DNA of 64,000 nucleotides, from contig NZ_JAUFPN010000170.1 in assembly GCF_030409335.1 (NCBI RefSeq), positions 43,007 through 107,006 on the forward strand. The letters run 5' to 3'. Made by a program: the position numbers and the translations under genes. The DNA comes from Paeniroseomonas aquatica. GTDB lineage: Bacteria; Pseudomonadota; Alphaproteobacteria; Acetobacterales; Acetobacteraceae. Below, piece after piece: positions 34,769-43,299 of the stretch. Under the pieces are notes generated by a model, which saw only the letters and a list, made by a program, of their open reading frames with translations, did no database searches and was not told the DNA's origin. Positions within the stretch are counted from its first letter, which is position 1; every line of letters begins with the position of its first letter.

Positions 34769-35305
34769 TCAGACCTCGAGAAATACGGTTTCGTCGTCGC
34801 CCTGGAGGCGGATGTCGAGCCGCCAGGTGCCGGCATCCTCCGGCCGGGCGATCAGCGTGCCGCGGCGGGCGGGCGGCACCGACGCGAGGATGGGGTCCTG
34901 CTCGTTCAGCGGCTCCTCGGCGAAATACAGCCGGGTGACGAGCTGTTGCAGCAGGCCGCGGGCGAAGATGGATAGGGCCACGTGCGGCGCCTGGAAGCTG
35001 TTGCCCTGGCCGCGCACCGGGCCGGGCTTCAGCGTGGTGAAACGGAAGCCGCCCGCGGCATCGGTGGCGCAGCGGCCGAAGCCGTGGAAGGCGGCGTCGT
35101 AGCGGCCTTCGGGGTCGGCCTGCCAGATCTCCACCAGGGCATCGGGGCAGGGGGCGCCGTCGCCGTCGGTGATTCGGCCCACCAGGGTGATGCGCTCCCC
35201 GGCGATGCCGGCGTTGGGGCCACCGGCGCGCAGCAGGTCGGCCCAGGCGGGGAAGTCGATCAGGTGCCAGTAGGGGCCGGCCGTCTGGCTCGAGGTGGCG
35301 CTCAT
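34769..35305 (-). CDS. pcaG: Protocatechuate 3,4-dioxygenase alpha subunit
   Basis: PcaG is the alpha subunit of the Fe(III) dioxygenase that opens protocatechuate between carbons 3 and 4. The 178-residue protein has the family segments SQTAGPYWHLIDFP, DALVEIWQADPEGRY, and APHVALSIFARGLLQQLVTRLYF. It lacks the iron ligands, which are carried by PcaH. It overlaps pcaH by 4 bp. Confidence 0.95.
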   Translation of the reverse strand: MSATSSQTAGPYWHLIDFPAWADLLRAGGPNAGIAGERITLVGRITDGDGAPCPDALVEIWQADPEGRYDAAFHGFGRCATDAAGGFRFTTLKPGPVRGQGNSFQAPHVALSIFARGLLQQLVTRLYFAEEPLNEQDPILASVPPARRGTLIARPEDAGTWRLDIRLQGDDETVFLEV

Positions 35306-35997
35306 GGGGTGTTCTCCATCGGCGTCGCGTCGCGGCCGCGCAGCACGATGTCGAAGCGGTAGCCCAGCGCGTGGTCCGGCTGGGTCACGTCGAGGTCGAA
35401 GGCGGCGACCAGCCGGTTCCGCGCCGCCGCATCCGGGATGCAGTTGAAGATCGGGTCGAGCGGCAGGAGCGGGTCGCCGGGGAAGTACATCTGGGTGATC
35501 AGCCGCTGGGCGAAGCCCTGGCCGAACAGGCTGTAGTGGATATGCACCGGCCGCCAGGCATTGGCGTGGTTGCGCCAGGGATAGGCGCCGGGGCGGATGG
35601 TGGTGTAGCGGTACCAGCCCTCGGCATCGGTGAAGACCCGGCCCTCCCCCTTGAAGTTCGCATCGAGCGGGGCGTCGTGGGTGTCGCGTTCGTGGTTGTA
35701 GCGGCCGGCGGCATTGGCCTGCCAGACCTCGACCATCGCGCCCACCAGCGGCCTTCCGTCCTCGTCCAGCACGCGCCCGGCGACGATGATGCGCTCGCCT
35801 TGCGCTTCCCAGCCGGGGCCCTTGGCCAGGTTGGCCGCGGCGGGGTACAGCGCCTCGGTCATCCGCGGGGCGCTGGTCTCGGTCAGCGTCTGGCCGATCC
35901 GCAGCAGGGCCTGCTTCGGGTGGCGCTTGTGGGTGCTGCCATAGGCGGGTGCGTCATAGGGCGGCTGGGTGCCGGGGGCGGGCGGGCGGAAGCTCAT
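35302..35997 (-). CDS. pcaH: Protocatechuate 3,4-dioxygenase beta subunit
   Basis: PcaH carries the non-haem iron of protocatechuate 3,4-dioxygenase. The 231-residue protein has the intradiol dioxygenase signature around LVGAMVEVWQANAAGRYNHE, the RYTTIRPGAYPWRNHANAWRP segment with Tyr ligands and RPVHIHYS with the two His ligands. It starts the dioxygenase pair, overlaps pcaDC by 4 bp upstream and pcaG by 4 bp downstream. Confidence 0.96.
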   Translation of the reverse strand: MSFRPPAPGTQPPYDAPAYGSTHKRHPKQALLRIGQTLTETSAPRMTEALYPAAANLAKGPGWEAQGERIIVAGRVLDEDGRPLVGAMVEVWQANAAGRYNHERDTHDAPLDANFKGEGRVFTDAEGWYRYTTIRPGAYPWRNHANAWRPVHIHYSLFGQGFAQRLITQMYFPGDPLLPLDPIFNCIPDAAARNRLVAAFDLDVTQPDHALGYRFDIVLRGRDATPMENTP

Positions 35998-37145
35998 CCC
36001 TCCATCTCCCGCAGCGTCTCCTTGGCGATGCGCAGCGCCGTATTGGCCGTCGGCACGCCACCATAGGCGGCGACCTGCAGCAGCACCTCGGCGATCTCCT
36101 CCGGCGTCACCCCGGTATTGGCCGTCGCGCGGACATGCAGGCGGAATTCCTCGTGATGCCCCAGCGCCGAAAGGATACCGAGGCAGAGCAGGCTGCGATC
36201 GCGGTAGGACAGGCCCGGGCGGGTCCAGACCCGGCCCCAGACACCTTCGAGGATGAACTCGCGGAAGGGCGCGTCCATCGCGGTCAGCGCCGCCTCGGAG
36301 CGGGCGACATGCGCCTCGCCGAGGATGCGCCGGCGGACCGCCATGCCGGCCTCGGCGACGTTGGCGGGCAGGGCCGTCATCAGCTTCATGTGGGCGAGGA
36401 TGGCGCGGGTGAAGGCATCCTCGCGCTCGAAATTCGGGATATGCGCGGCCTCGGCCACGATGACCATGCGGCTGTCGGGGATGGCGGCGTGGATCGCCTG
36501 GGCGGCGGCGGGCGGCGTCGATTCATCGCGGTCGCCAACCACGACTGTGGTGGGGCATCTCACCTTGCCCGCCATCTCCTGCCCGCTGGTGTCGCGCAGT
36601 GCCGCGGCGCAGCCGAGCCAACCCCTGGGGTCGGTGCCCAGCAGCATCCGCCGCAGCCCCTTGGAGGAGGCCAGCGACTGGTCCAGCACCCAGCGGCCCA
36701 TGGTCGCGTCGGCGATGGCGCCGAGGCCCTGCGCTGCCACGGTGTCCATCCGCGCCTGCCAATTGGCCGCGCCGCCGAAATCCAGCGCGGTGTCGCAGGG
36801 CATCAGCGACAGCACCACCTCGGGCGCCAGCGCCGCCATGCGCATTGCGATATGCCCGCCGATGGAGACCCCCGCCACATGCGCCTGACGGATGCCGAGC
36901 GCATGCAGCAGCGCCAGCGCATCGCGCGCCAGCATCTCCATGCTGTAGGGCCCCTCCGGCGCCTCGCTCAGCCCGTGCCCGCGCATGTCCATGCGGATGA
37001 CGCGGTAGCGCTTCGCCAGCGCCGTAGCCTGCGGGTCCCACATATGCAGGTTGGTGCCGAGGCTGTGCAGCAACAGGATTGGTGCGCCGGACTCCGGGCC
37101 GGAGACCTCCGCATGGATGACGACATCGCCGAGCTGGACGAACAT
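35994..37145 (-). CDS. pcaDC: PcaD-PcaC fusion: 3-oxoadipate enol-lactonase / 4-carboxymuconolactone decarboxylase
   Basis: This 383-residue protein fuses two steps of the beta-ketoadipate pathway. The N-terminal alpha/beta hydrolase (about 1-255) has the nucleophile S94 in GVSIGG, Asp in GDRDES and His in AAHIPNFE. The C-terminal CMD domain (about 265-380) has GLSYRDRSLLCLGILSALGHHEEFRLHV. Fused genes of this kind are known as pcaL or pcaDC. It is the first complete gene of the operon. A remnant of a pcaF-like start lies just upstream. Confidence 0.95.
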   Translation of the reverse strand: MFVQLGDVVIHAEVSGPESGAPILLLHSLGTNLHMWDPQATALAKRYRVIRMDMRGHGLSEAPEGPYSMEMLARDALALLHALGIRQAHVAGVSIGGHIAMRMAALAPEVVLSLMPCDTALDFGGAANWQARMDTVAAQGLGAIADATMGRWVLDQSLASSKGLRRMLLGTDPRGWLGCAAALRDTSGQEMAGKVRCPTTVVVGDRDESTPPAAAQAIHAAIPDSRMVIVAEAAHIPNFEREDAFTRAILAHMKLMTALPANVAEAGMAVRRRILGEAHVARSEAALTAMDAPFREFILEGVWGRVWTRPGLSYRDRSLLCLGILSALGHHEEFRLHVRATANTGVTPEEIAEVLLQVAAYGGVPTANTALRIAKETLREMEG

Positions 37146-37166
37146 GGATCAGACCCTTCCGATGAC

Positions 37167-37304
37167 CTAGCCGACGCCGAGGGACAGGCCCGGCGGATGG
37201 CCGAGGGCGAAGGCGCCGGGGCCATCGGCGCCGACCGGCGCAAACCCGCCGGCGTCGCGCCCGGGCGGGGTGCGGGCGGCGTCGCGGATGAAGTCCTCGG
37301 CCAT
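37167..37304 (-). pseudogene. Remnant of a PcaF-like thiolase N-terminus
   Basis: A 45-codon frame starting with ATG 37304, behind a strong GGAGGA site, encodes MAEDFIRDAARTPPGRDAGG followed by GADGPGAFALG. This resembles the N-terminus of beta-ketoadipyl-CoA thiolase (PcaF), which starts with an ICDAxRTPxGRxxGxL pattern followed by RADDL. The similarity is by memory of the family and ends after about 35 residues; the frame stops at 37167, 21 bp before pcaDC. It may be a deletion scar or a leader peptide of the pca operon. Confidence 0.5.
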
Positions 37305-37470
37305 GGCGGCTCCTCCCGGTGATTGGGCCGGACAGTCGCGCGGTGGCCCTCGCCGGTCAACGGTCGACTCAGTGGCCGTATGGCGGGCGAAGATCTCGGG
37401 TTACACAACTTTGAGGCGATTTATCATGCCAAGCCACAACCGATCGCTATAGTGTCGGCAGTACGGCTTA

Positions 37471-38289
37471 ATGGGCTCCATGATGAACACTATTCCCACC
37501 CGGAAGAGCCCCGCCTGCGTCGGGTGCCGCCCGGGTATCGGCCTTGGGTTCTCCCTGGCCATGGCCTTCCAGCCCATCCTCGACCTGCGCCAGGGTGGGG
37601 CCGTCATGGCCCAGGAAGCGCTGGTGCGCGGTCCGGAGGGACAGGCGGCCGCCTGGGTCATCGACCAGGTCGCGCCAGACGCGCTTTATGCCTTCGACCA
37701 GGCATGCCGCATCGCCGCCATCGACGAGGCGAGCCGTCTCGGCATCGCCGCCACCGCGGCCAGGCTGGCGATCAACTTCCTGCCGAATGCGGTCTACAAC
37801 CCGCTGGCCTGCATCCAGGCGACCTTGCTGGCAGCCGAGCGCACCGGCTTCCCGCTGGACCGGCTGATCTTCGAGGTCAGCGAGAGCGAGAAGGTCGCCG
37901 ATGCCGGCCACCTGCTGCGCATCTTCCAGGCCTACCGGGCGATGGGCTTCAGCGTGGCGATCGACGACTTCGGCGCCGGCCATGCCGGGCTGACCTTGCT
38001 GGCGGACCTGCCGGTCGATATCGTCAAGCTCGACATGGGCCTGGTCCGCGGCTGCGACCGGGACCGGGCGCGCCGCGTCATCCTGGCCAGCATCGTCCGG
38101 GCCTGCGGCGAACTCGGCGTGCAGGTCATCGCCGAGGGGATCGAGACTGCGGCGGAATGCGCCACCCTGCAGGAGATCGGCGTCACCCTGTTCCAGGGCT
38201 ACCTCTTCGCCCGGCCGGGCTTTCGCAGCCTGCCGGTGCCGCCGCTGCCCCGTGGCGTCAGCCCAGCAGCCGCACCAGCCACAGGCTGA
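37471..38289 (+). CDS. EAL-domain protein (putative c-di-GMP phosphodiesterase)
   Basis: This 272-residue protein consists of an EAL domain preceded only by a short N-terminus with a C16-x2-C19 pair. Key residues are present: EAL at 49-51, N102 in INFLPN, E135 in FEVSESE, DD165-166 in AIDDFGAG, K186 in VKLDM, E222 in IAEGIET, and Q242 in FQGYLFA. It should hydrolyse c-di-GMP, though activity cannot be assured from sequence. The start is ATG 37471, with further ATGs at 37480 and 37483. It overlaps the convergent dctM by 32 bp. Confidence 0.88.
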   Translation: MGSMMNTIPTRKSPACVGCRPGIGLGFSLAMAFQPILDLRQGGAVMAQEALVRGPEGQAAAWVIDQVAPDALYAFDQACRIAAIDEASRLGIAATAARLAINFLPNAVYNPLACIQATLLAAERTGFPLDRLIFEVSESEKVADAGHLLRIFQAYRAMGFSVAIDDFGAGHAGLTLLADLPVDIVKLDMGLVRGCDRDRARRVILASIVRACGELGVQVIAEGIETAAECATLQEIGVTLFQGYLFARPGFRSLPVPPLPRGVSPAAAPATG

Positions 38290-39583
38290 GCGCGGGGAAG
38301 ACGACGCAGAGCAGCAGTCGGATCAGGTCGGTCGCCAGGAAGGGCAGCACGCCGCGGTAGGTCCGGCCGATCGGCACGTCCCGCGCCAGGGAGGAGACGA
38401 CGAAGACGTTGAGCCCGATCGGCGGCGCGGTCAGGCCGATGCCGACCACGATCAGCACCAGGATGCCGAACCAGATCGCGGTTTCCTCCGTGCTGGCAAG
38501 GCCGAAGTCGAGCGCCGTCACCACCGGGAAGAAGATCGGCAGGGTCAGCAGGATCATCGCCAGCTCGTCCATCACCGCGCCGAGGACGATATAGGCCGCC
38601 AGCAGCAGCGCCAGCACGCCGAAGGGCGGGAAATCCTGCTCGGCGATCCAGAGAGCCAGCAGCTCCGGGGCCGAGGTCAGCGCCAGGAAGGCGTTGAAGA
38701 CCTCGGCGCCCAGCAGGATGACGAAGATCATCGCCGTGGTCTCGGCGGTGGCCAGCAGGGCTTCCCGCACCTGCCGGCCGCTCAGCGTGCCGCGGGAGAC
38801 GCCGACGACCAGCGTGGCGATGCAGCCGATGGCGGCGCTTTCGGTCGGGGTGAAGATGCCGCCGTAAATGCCGCCGACGACCACCAGGGCGATCAGCAGC
38901 ACGGGGATCACCTTGCGCATGGCCTCCCGCCGCACCTCGGGGGAGGCGCGGGCGGCCGCCGGGGCCAGCGCCGGCCGCAGCCGGGCGACGATCCAGATGG
39001 CGACGACGTAGAAGACCGCCGCCAGCAGCCCGGGGACGAGTGCTGCCATGAAGAGCTTGGCGATGTTCTGCTCGGTGCTGATGGCATAGACCACCAGGAT
39101 GACGCTGGGCGGGATGAGGATGCCGAGCGTGCCGCCGACCGCGATGGTGCCGGTGGCGAGGCCGGCGTCGTAGCCGTAGCGCCGCAGCTCCGGCAACGCC
39201 GCGCGGCCGAAGGTGGCGGTGGTGGCGACGCTGCTGCCGCAAACCGCGCCGAAGGCGGCGCAGGCGCCGATCACGCTCATCGCCATGCCGCCGGGCTTGT
39301 GGCCGAACAGCGCATTGGCGGCGGCAAAGAGGTCCCGCGCCAGCCCGCCGCGTTCCGCCAGGGCGCCCATCAGGATGAACAGCGGAATGACCGAGAGCGT
39401 GTAGCTGGCGAAGAGGAAATACGGCGTGGTCTTCAGGTAGTTCAGCAGCGTCGCGGTATCGACGATCCAGACGTAGCCGCCGGCGCCGACCAGCAGCATG
39501 GCGAGGCCGACCGGCGCCCTTGCCGCGATCAGCGCCAGCAGCGCGGCGAAGCCGGTCGCCGCCAGCAGGAATTCGGGCGCCAT
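38258..39583 (-). CDS. dctM: TRAP transporter large permease DctM
   Basis: This is the large membrane subunit of a second TRAP system. From ATG 39583 it is 441 residues with about 12 helices. Signature parts are FGAVCGSSVATTATFG, GTLGILIPPSVILVVYAI, FTPTESAAIG and GLTAPPIGLNVFV. Its start overlaps the dctQ stop by one base (TGATG). Its 3' end runs 32 bp into the convergent EAL gene. Confidence 0.94.
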   Translation of the reverse strand: MAPEFLLAATGFAALLALIAARAPVGLAMLLVGAGGYVWIVDTATLLNYLKTTPYFLFASYTLSVIPLFILMGALAERGGLARDLFAAANALFGHKPGGMAMSVIGACAAFGAVCGSSVATTATFGRAALPELRRYGYDAGLATGTIAVGGTLGILIPPSVILVVYAISTEQNIAKLFMAALVPGLLAAVFYVVAIWIVARLRPALAPAAARASPEVRREAMRKVIPVLLIALVVVGGIYGGIFTPTESAAIGCIATLVVGVSRGTLSGRQVREALLATAETTAMIFVILLGAEVFNAFLALTSAPELLALWIAEQDFPPFGVLALLLAAYIVLGAVMDELAMILLTLPIFFPVVTALDFGLASTEETAIWFGILVLIVVGIGLTAPPIGLNVFVVSSLARDVPIGRTYRGVLPFLATDLIRLLLCVVFPALSLWLVRLLG

Positions 39584-40077
39584 CAGCCATGCCCCCGCAG
39601 CAGCCGCACCACCCAGTGGAGCGCCGCCAGCGCCGTCGCGCCGAAGCCCAGCGCCGCCAGCCCGACCGCCCACCAGGTCGGCAGGCCGAGCACCATGGTG
39701 GTGGTGCCGGTGCGCAGCGTCTCGGTCGCACCGACCAGCAGGCGTTCGGCCAGCACCGCGGCGGCGCCGGCCCAGATCAGGGTCCAGAAGGCATCCACCC
39801 CCCGTGCAAGCCGCCGCGGCACCCAGGTGGTGAAGGTATCGACCAGGATGTTGGTCCGTAGCAGCGTGCCATAGGCGAGGAAGCCCACCACCGCGAGGCC
39901 GGAGCCGAGCGAAACCAACTCGAAATCCCCCGGCACCGGCTGGCGGGTGAGCCAGCGCAGGACCACGCTGACGGTGGTCAGCAGGGCGGTGGCGAGCAGC
40001 ACGGCGCCGCCGGCATAGGCGAGCGCGGTGGCCGCGGCGGCGATGGCGCCACGTGGCGGCAGCGGCTGGTCGGCCAT
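39583..40077 (-). CDS. dctQ: TRAP transporter small permease DctQ
   Basis: This is the small membrane subunit of the second TRAP transporter, 164 residues with four hydrophobic segments at about 15-35, 45-70, 85-110 and 130-155. It follows the receptor gene by 7 bp and overlaps dctM by one base. The FELVSLGSGLAVVGFLAYGTLLRTN region resembles other DctQ proteins. Confidence 0.9.
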   Translation of the reverse strand: MADQPLPPRGAIAAAATALAYAGGAVLLATALLTTVSVVLRWLTRQPVPGDFELVSLGSGLAVVGFLAYGTLLRTNILVDTFTTWVPRRLARGVDAFWTLIWAGAAAVLAERLLVGATETLRTGTTTMVLGLPTWWAVGLAALGFGATALAALHWVVRLLRGHG

Positions 40078-40084
40078 GCTGGGC

Positions 40085-41131
40085 TCAGCTCACGCCCTGG
40101 CCGTACTGGGCGACCAGCGCCCGGGCTTCCTCGAGCAGCCCGCCGCCGTCGATGCCGCGGTCCTTCATGGCGGCGATCCAGGTGTCGACCACCGGCGCGG
40201 TCTGCCGCTGCCAGCGGTTCCGCTCCTCCTCCGGCAGCTCGACGATCTGGTTGCCACGGCGGCGGACCATCTCCTCGGCCTTGGGGCCTTCCTCGTCCCA
40301 GGGGCGGGCGGCCATCCGCGCCGCGGCCTGGCCGCTGTTGGCATCGATCACCGCGCGGAGGTCGGCCGGCAGGGCCGCGTATTTCGCCGGGTTCATGGCG
40401 AGGATGAAGGTGGCGACGTAGAGCGTGGGGGAGCCGGCGATCTCGGTGTGGTTCTTCACCATCTCATGCAGGCGGATGCTGGGCACCACCTCCCAGGGGA
40501 CCACCGCGCCGTCGATCACGCCCTGGCTCAGCGCTTCCGGCACCTGCGGCACCGGCATGCCGACCGGCGCGGCGCCGAGCGCCTTCAGCGCCTCCCCGGT
40601 CTGCCGGGTCGGGAAGCGCAGCTTGAGGCCGGCCATGTCCTCCATCCGGCGGACCTCGCGGCGCGAATGGATCACCCCGGCGTCATGGCCCCAGGCGGTG
40701 ATGAGGTGGACGTCCTTGAACTCCTCCTGCATGCGCCGCTCGACCAGCGTCTGCACCGCCTGCACGTTCACCGCGGCGCGCTTGTGGGCGACGAAGGGCA
40801 GCTCGAAGACCTCGATGCGGGGGAAGCGGCCGGGGGTGCTGCCGGGCAGGGTCCAGATGATGTCGGCCACGCCGTCGCGCGCCTGGTCGAAGAGCTGCGG
40901 CGGGGCACCGCCCAGCTGCATCGCCGGGAAGATCTGGATGCGGATGCGGTTGTTGCTCTCGGCCGCGACCTTCTGCGCCCAGGGCTGTAGGAAGAAGCGA
41001 TGCACGTTGGACACCGCCGGCAGGAAATGGTGCAGCCGCAGCGTCACCTCCTGGGCCCGGGCGGCGCTCGGCCGCAGCAGCGCGGGCGTGGCCAGCAACG
41101 GGAGGGCGAGCAGGTGGCGGCGCTGGAGCAT
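40085..41131 (-). CDS. dctP: TRAP transporter substrate-binding protein DctP
   Basis: This is the periplasmic receptor of the second TRAP system. From ATG 41131 it is 348 residues with a Tat-like signal (QRRHLLALPLLATPALLRPSAARAQ). Landmarks are LRLHHFLPAVSNVHRFFLQPWA, NRIRIQIFPAMQLGG, DMAGLKLRFPTRQTGEALKALGA and SQGVIDGAVVPWEV. It begins the dctP-dctQ-dctM operon. This subgroup often binds aromatic or other monocarboxylates, but that is only an inference from the nearby pca genes. Confidence 0.94.
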   Translation of the reverse strand: MLQRRHLLALPLLATPALLRPSAARAQEVTLRLHHFLPAVSNVHRFFLQPWAQKVAAESNNRIRIQIFPAMQLGGAPPQLFDQARDGVADIIWTLPGSTPGRFPRIEVFELPFVAHKRAAVNVQAVQTLVERRMQEEFKDVHLITAWGHDAGVIHSRREVRRMEDMAGLKLRFPTRQTGEALKALGAAPVGMPVPQVPEALSQGVIDGAVVPWEVVPSIRLHEMVKNHTEIAGSPTLYVATFILAMNPAKYAALPADLRAVIDANSGQAAARMAARPWDEEGPKAEEMVRRRGNQIVELPEEERNRWQRQTAPVVDTWIAAMKDRGIDGGGLLEEARALVAQYGQGVS

Positions 41132-41258
41132 GGACGTTTCCCAGGGGTGGCGTGTTGTTGTGCCGGGGCGAGGCTGCACCCCCCGGACGGTTTCAGCGTA
41201 AACCGCCGCCGAGCGCCAGATGTTTCGCCGGCCCTGGGCAGGCGCCACGCCGGACACG

Positions 41259-41287
41259 GAAAAGCCCGGGGGATCGCTCCCCCGGGC
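41259..41287 (-). terminator. Intrinsic terminator of the OmpA-family gene
   Basis: GCCCGGGGGA and TCCCCCGGGC form a perfect 10-bp stem with a TCGC loop, and on the minus strand the stem is followed by TTTT. It lies 26 bp past the OmpA-family stop. This is the clearest Rho-independent terminator in the window. Confidence 0.85.
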
Positions 41288-41312
41288 CCGATGACGGCGC
41301 CGCCGCCTGGCC

Positions 41313-42392
41313 TCAGCGCACGACGATCTCGACCCGGCGGTTCTGCGGTTCGCGCACGCCGTCGGCGGTCGGCACCAGCGGCCGGCTCTCGCCGAAGGCG
41401 GTGATGCCGATCTCGCTGCGCTGCACGCCCTGCCGCTCCAGCTCGGAGGCCACCACCTGGGCGCGGCGTTCCGACAGGCGCTGGTTGTAGGCGGGGGTGC
41501 CGGAGCGGTCGGCGTGGCCGGCCACATCGATGCGGGTCGCGGCCAGGCGCCGGGCATTGCCGGCGGCCTCGGCGATGATCTGCCGGGCCCGTTCGGTCAG
41601 CTCGGCCCTGTCCCAGTCGAAGAAGACCAGGTAGCTGCGGGCGACCGTCGGCGGCGGCGGGGCCACCGGCGCCTCGGCCACCGCCGGGGGTGGCGCCGGC
41701 GGGTTGAAGGCGTAGCGCAGGCCGAGCAGCAGGCTGTGGTTCTCGCCCTCCGGCTTCCACTTGCCCGGCACGTTGGCCTGGGCCGGGCCGCTGGTGCGGC
41801 TGATCTCGAGGCTCGGCGAGAGCACGTTGAAGTACCGGTACTCCACGGTCATGGCGAGGCCTGGGGCCAAGCCGAAGGCGCCGCCGACGATCGCCTGGTA
41901 GGCGAAGGACCCGGCAGTGTCGTCGACCGCGTAGGTGCTGGTGCCGGCGCCCTGCAGCCGGGCCTTGCTGACATCGGTCCAGGCATAGCCGGCACCGCCG
42001 CCGAGATAAGGCATGTAGACCGCGGGTGCGATGCCGAAGCTGCTGAGGTCGAAGTCGAACAACGCGTTCGCCATCACGCCGTAGCGCTCGACATAGCCGG
42101 AATGGCCGAGCAGCCGGTTCGGCAGCACCAGCGTCCGGATCTCGTGATTGCGGTAATTGCCTTCCACCTCGGCCCGGAAGCCATTGCCGAAGCCCCATCC
42201 CAGCGACCCGACCCCGGCGAAGCCGATGTCATTGTCGTGGATGGAAATCCCGCGGCTGGAATTGTCCTTCCAGTTGTTGATGCCGGCACCGGCGCCGAGA
42301 TACAGCCCGGACACCGGCTGGGCGCTGCCGGTCGCGGGGAATGCTGCGGCGGCCAGGAGCGCGGTGGCGAGGAGGGTCTGGCGGAAGGTCAT
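41313..42392 (-). CDS. OmpA-family outer membrane protein
   Basis: This protein has a signal peptide (MTFRQTLLATALLAAAAFPATGSAQ), an N-terminal beta-barrel (about 26-235, with GLYLGAGAGINNWKDN, GYAWTDVSK and alternating strands), a Pro-rich linker (PPAPPPAVAEAPVAPPPP), and a C-terminal OmpA domain that binds peptidoglycan (DVAGHADRSGTPAYNQRLSERRA, ENRRVEI-like PQNRRVEIVVR). From ATG 42392 it is 359 residues. It is a single gene with its own terminator. Confidence 0.93.
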   Translation of the reverse strand: MTFRQTLLATALLAAAAFPATGSAQPVSGLYLGAGAGINNWKDNSSRGISIHDNDIGFAGVGSLGWGFGNGFRAEVEGNYRNHEIRTLVLPNRLLGHSGYVERYGVMANALFDFDLSSFGIAPAVYMPYLGGGAGYAWTDVSKARLQGAGTSTYAVDDTAGSFAYQAIVGGAFGLAPGLAMTVEYRYFNVLSPSLEISRTSGPAQANVPGKWKPEGENHSLLLGLRYAFNPPAPPPAVAEAPVAPPPPTVARSYLVFFDWDRAELTERARQIIAEAAGNARRLAATRIDVAGHADRSGTPAYNQRLSERRAQVVASELERQGVQRSEIGITAFGESRPLVPTADGVREPQNRRVEIVVR

Positions 42393-42540
42393 CGGATGCT
42401 CCGGAAGCACGGGTGCAGGGTGGGGTGGACTCCGAAACACCGGGCCGGTTCCAACACAAGCATTAAACATCCTCTGGCTGCAATGCTGCGCCGCAATGGA
42501 CACGCTGGGGTGAAGGCGGCCCAGGCCCCTTCACCCGAAT

Positions 42541-43299
42541 TCACAGGCCAAGCTGCCGCGCCAGGGTGGTAACGTCCAGCGCCGCGGCGCTGCCGGCGTG
42601 GCGGGTCAGCAGCGGGGTCTGCCGCCGGATCGCCTCCGGCACCTTGGCATCGCGCCGGATGATGCCGGCCAGCGGCACGCCGGTGCCGAGGAAGCGGGTG
42701 CAGGCGGTATCGAGGCTGCGCCAGGTGCGCTCCCCCTGCGCCCGGTCCGGGGCCATGTTCACCACCACCCGCGCATCCCCGCCCGGCCGGTCCCGCCGGT
42801 GCAGCTTCAGCACCGCATAGGCATCGGTCAGGCTGGTCGGCTCCGCGGTGGCGACCACCAGCAGGGTATCCGCCACGGCCGCCAGCTGCCGCACCGCCGG
42901 CTCCAGCCCGGCCCCGAGGTCGAGCAGCACCACCTGCCAGAGGGCCGCCGCCTCCCGCAGCAGGTCGGGCAGCCGGGTCAGCGCCACCGGCCCGAGCCCG
43001 GCGAGGGACCCGCAGCCGGAGCGGCCGGGCAGCAGGTCGAAGCCTGCCGGATGCCGCTGTGCCGCCGCCGGCAGGGCCACCCGCCCGGCCAGCACGGCGC
43101 CCAGGTCCTGGGCCGGATCGAGCCCGAGCTGAACGTCCACGTTGGCGAGGCCGAAATCGGCATCCACCAGCAGCACCCGGCCCGCCGGTGCCAGGTCCTG
43201 GGCCAGCGCATGGGCCAGGGTGATGGCCAGCCAGGTCTTCCCGACGCCGCCCTTGCCGGAGGCGACGGCGATGATCCGGCCGGGGGACGGCATGCTCAT
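42541..43299 (-). CDS. flhG: FlhG-type MinD-like ATPase (flagellar number control)
   Basis: FlhG is a MinD-family ATPase that works with FlhF to control flagellar number and placement. The 252-residue protein has the deviant Walker A GKGGVGKT at 15-22, LLVDADFGLANVDVQLG, and VLLDLGAGL. It lies at the end of the flagellar operon and overlaps flhF by 4 bp, which supports this role over chromosome partitioning. Confidence 0.88.
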   Translation of the reverse strand: MSMPSPGRIIAVASGKGGVGKTWLAITLAHALAQDLAPAGRVLLVDADFGLANVDVQLGLDPAQDLGAVLAGRVALPAAAQRHPAGFDLLPGRSGCGSLAGLGPVALTRLPDLLREAAALWQVVLLDLGAGLEPAVRQLAAVADTLLVVATAEPTSLTDAYAVLKLHRRDRPGGDARVVVNMAPDRAQGERTWRSLDTACTRFLGTGVPLAGIIRRDAKVPEAIRRQTPLLTRHAGSAAALDVTTLARQLGL

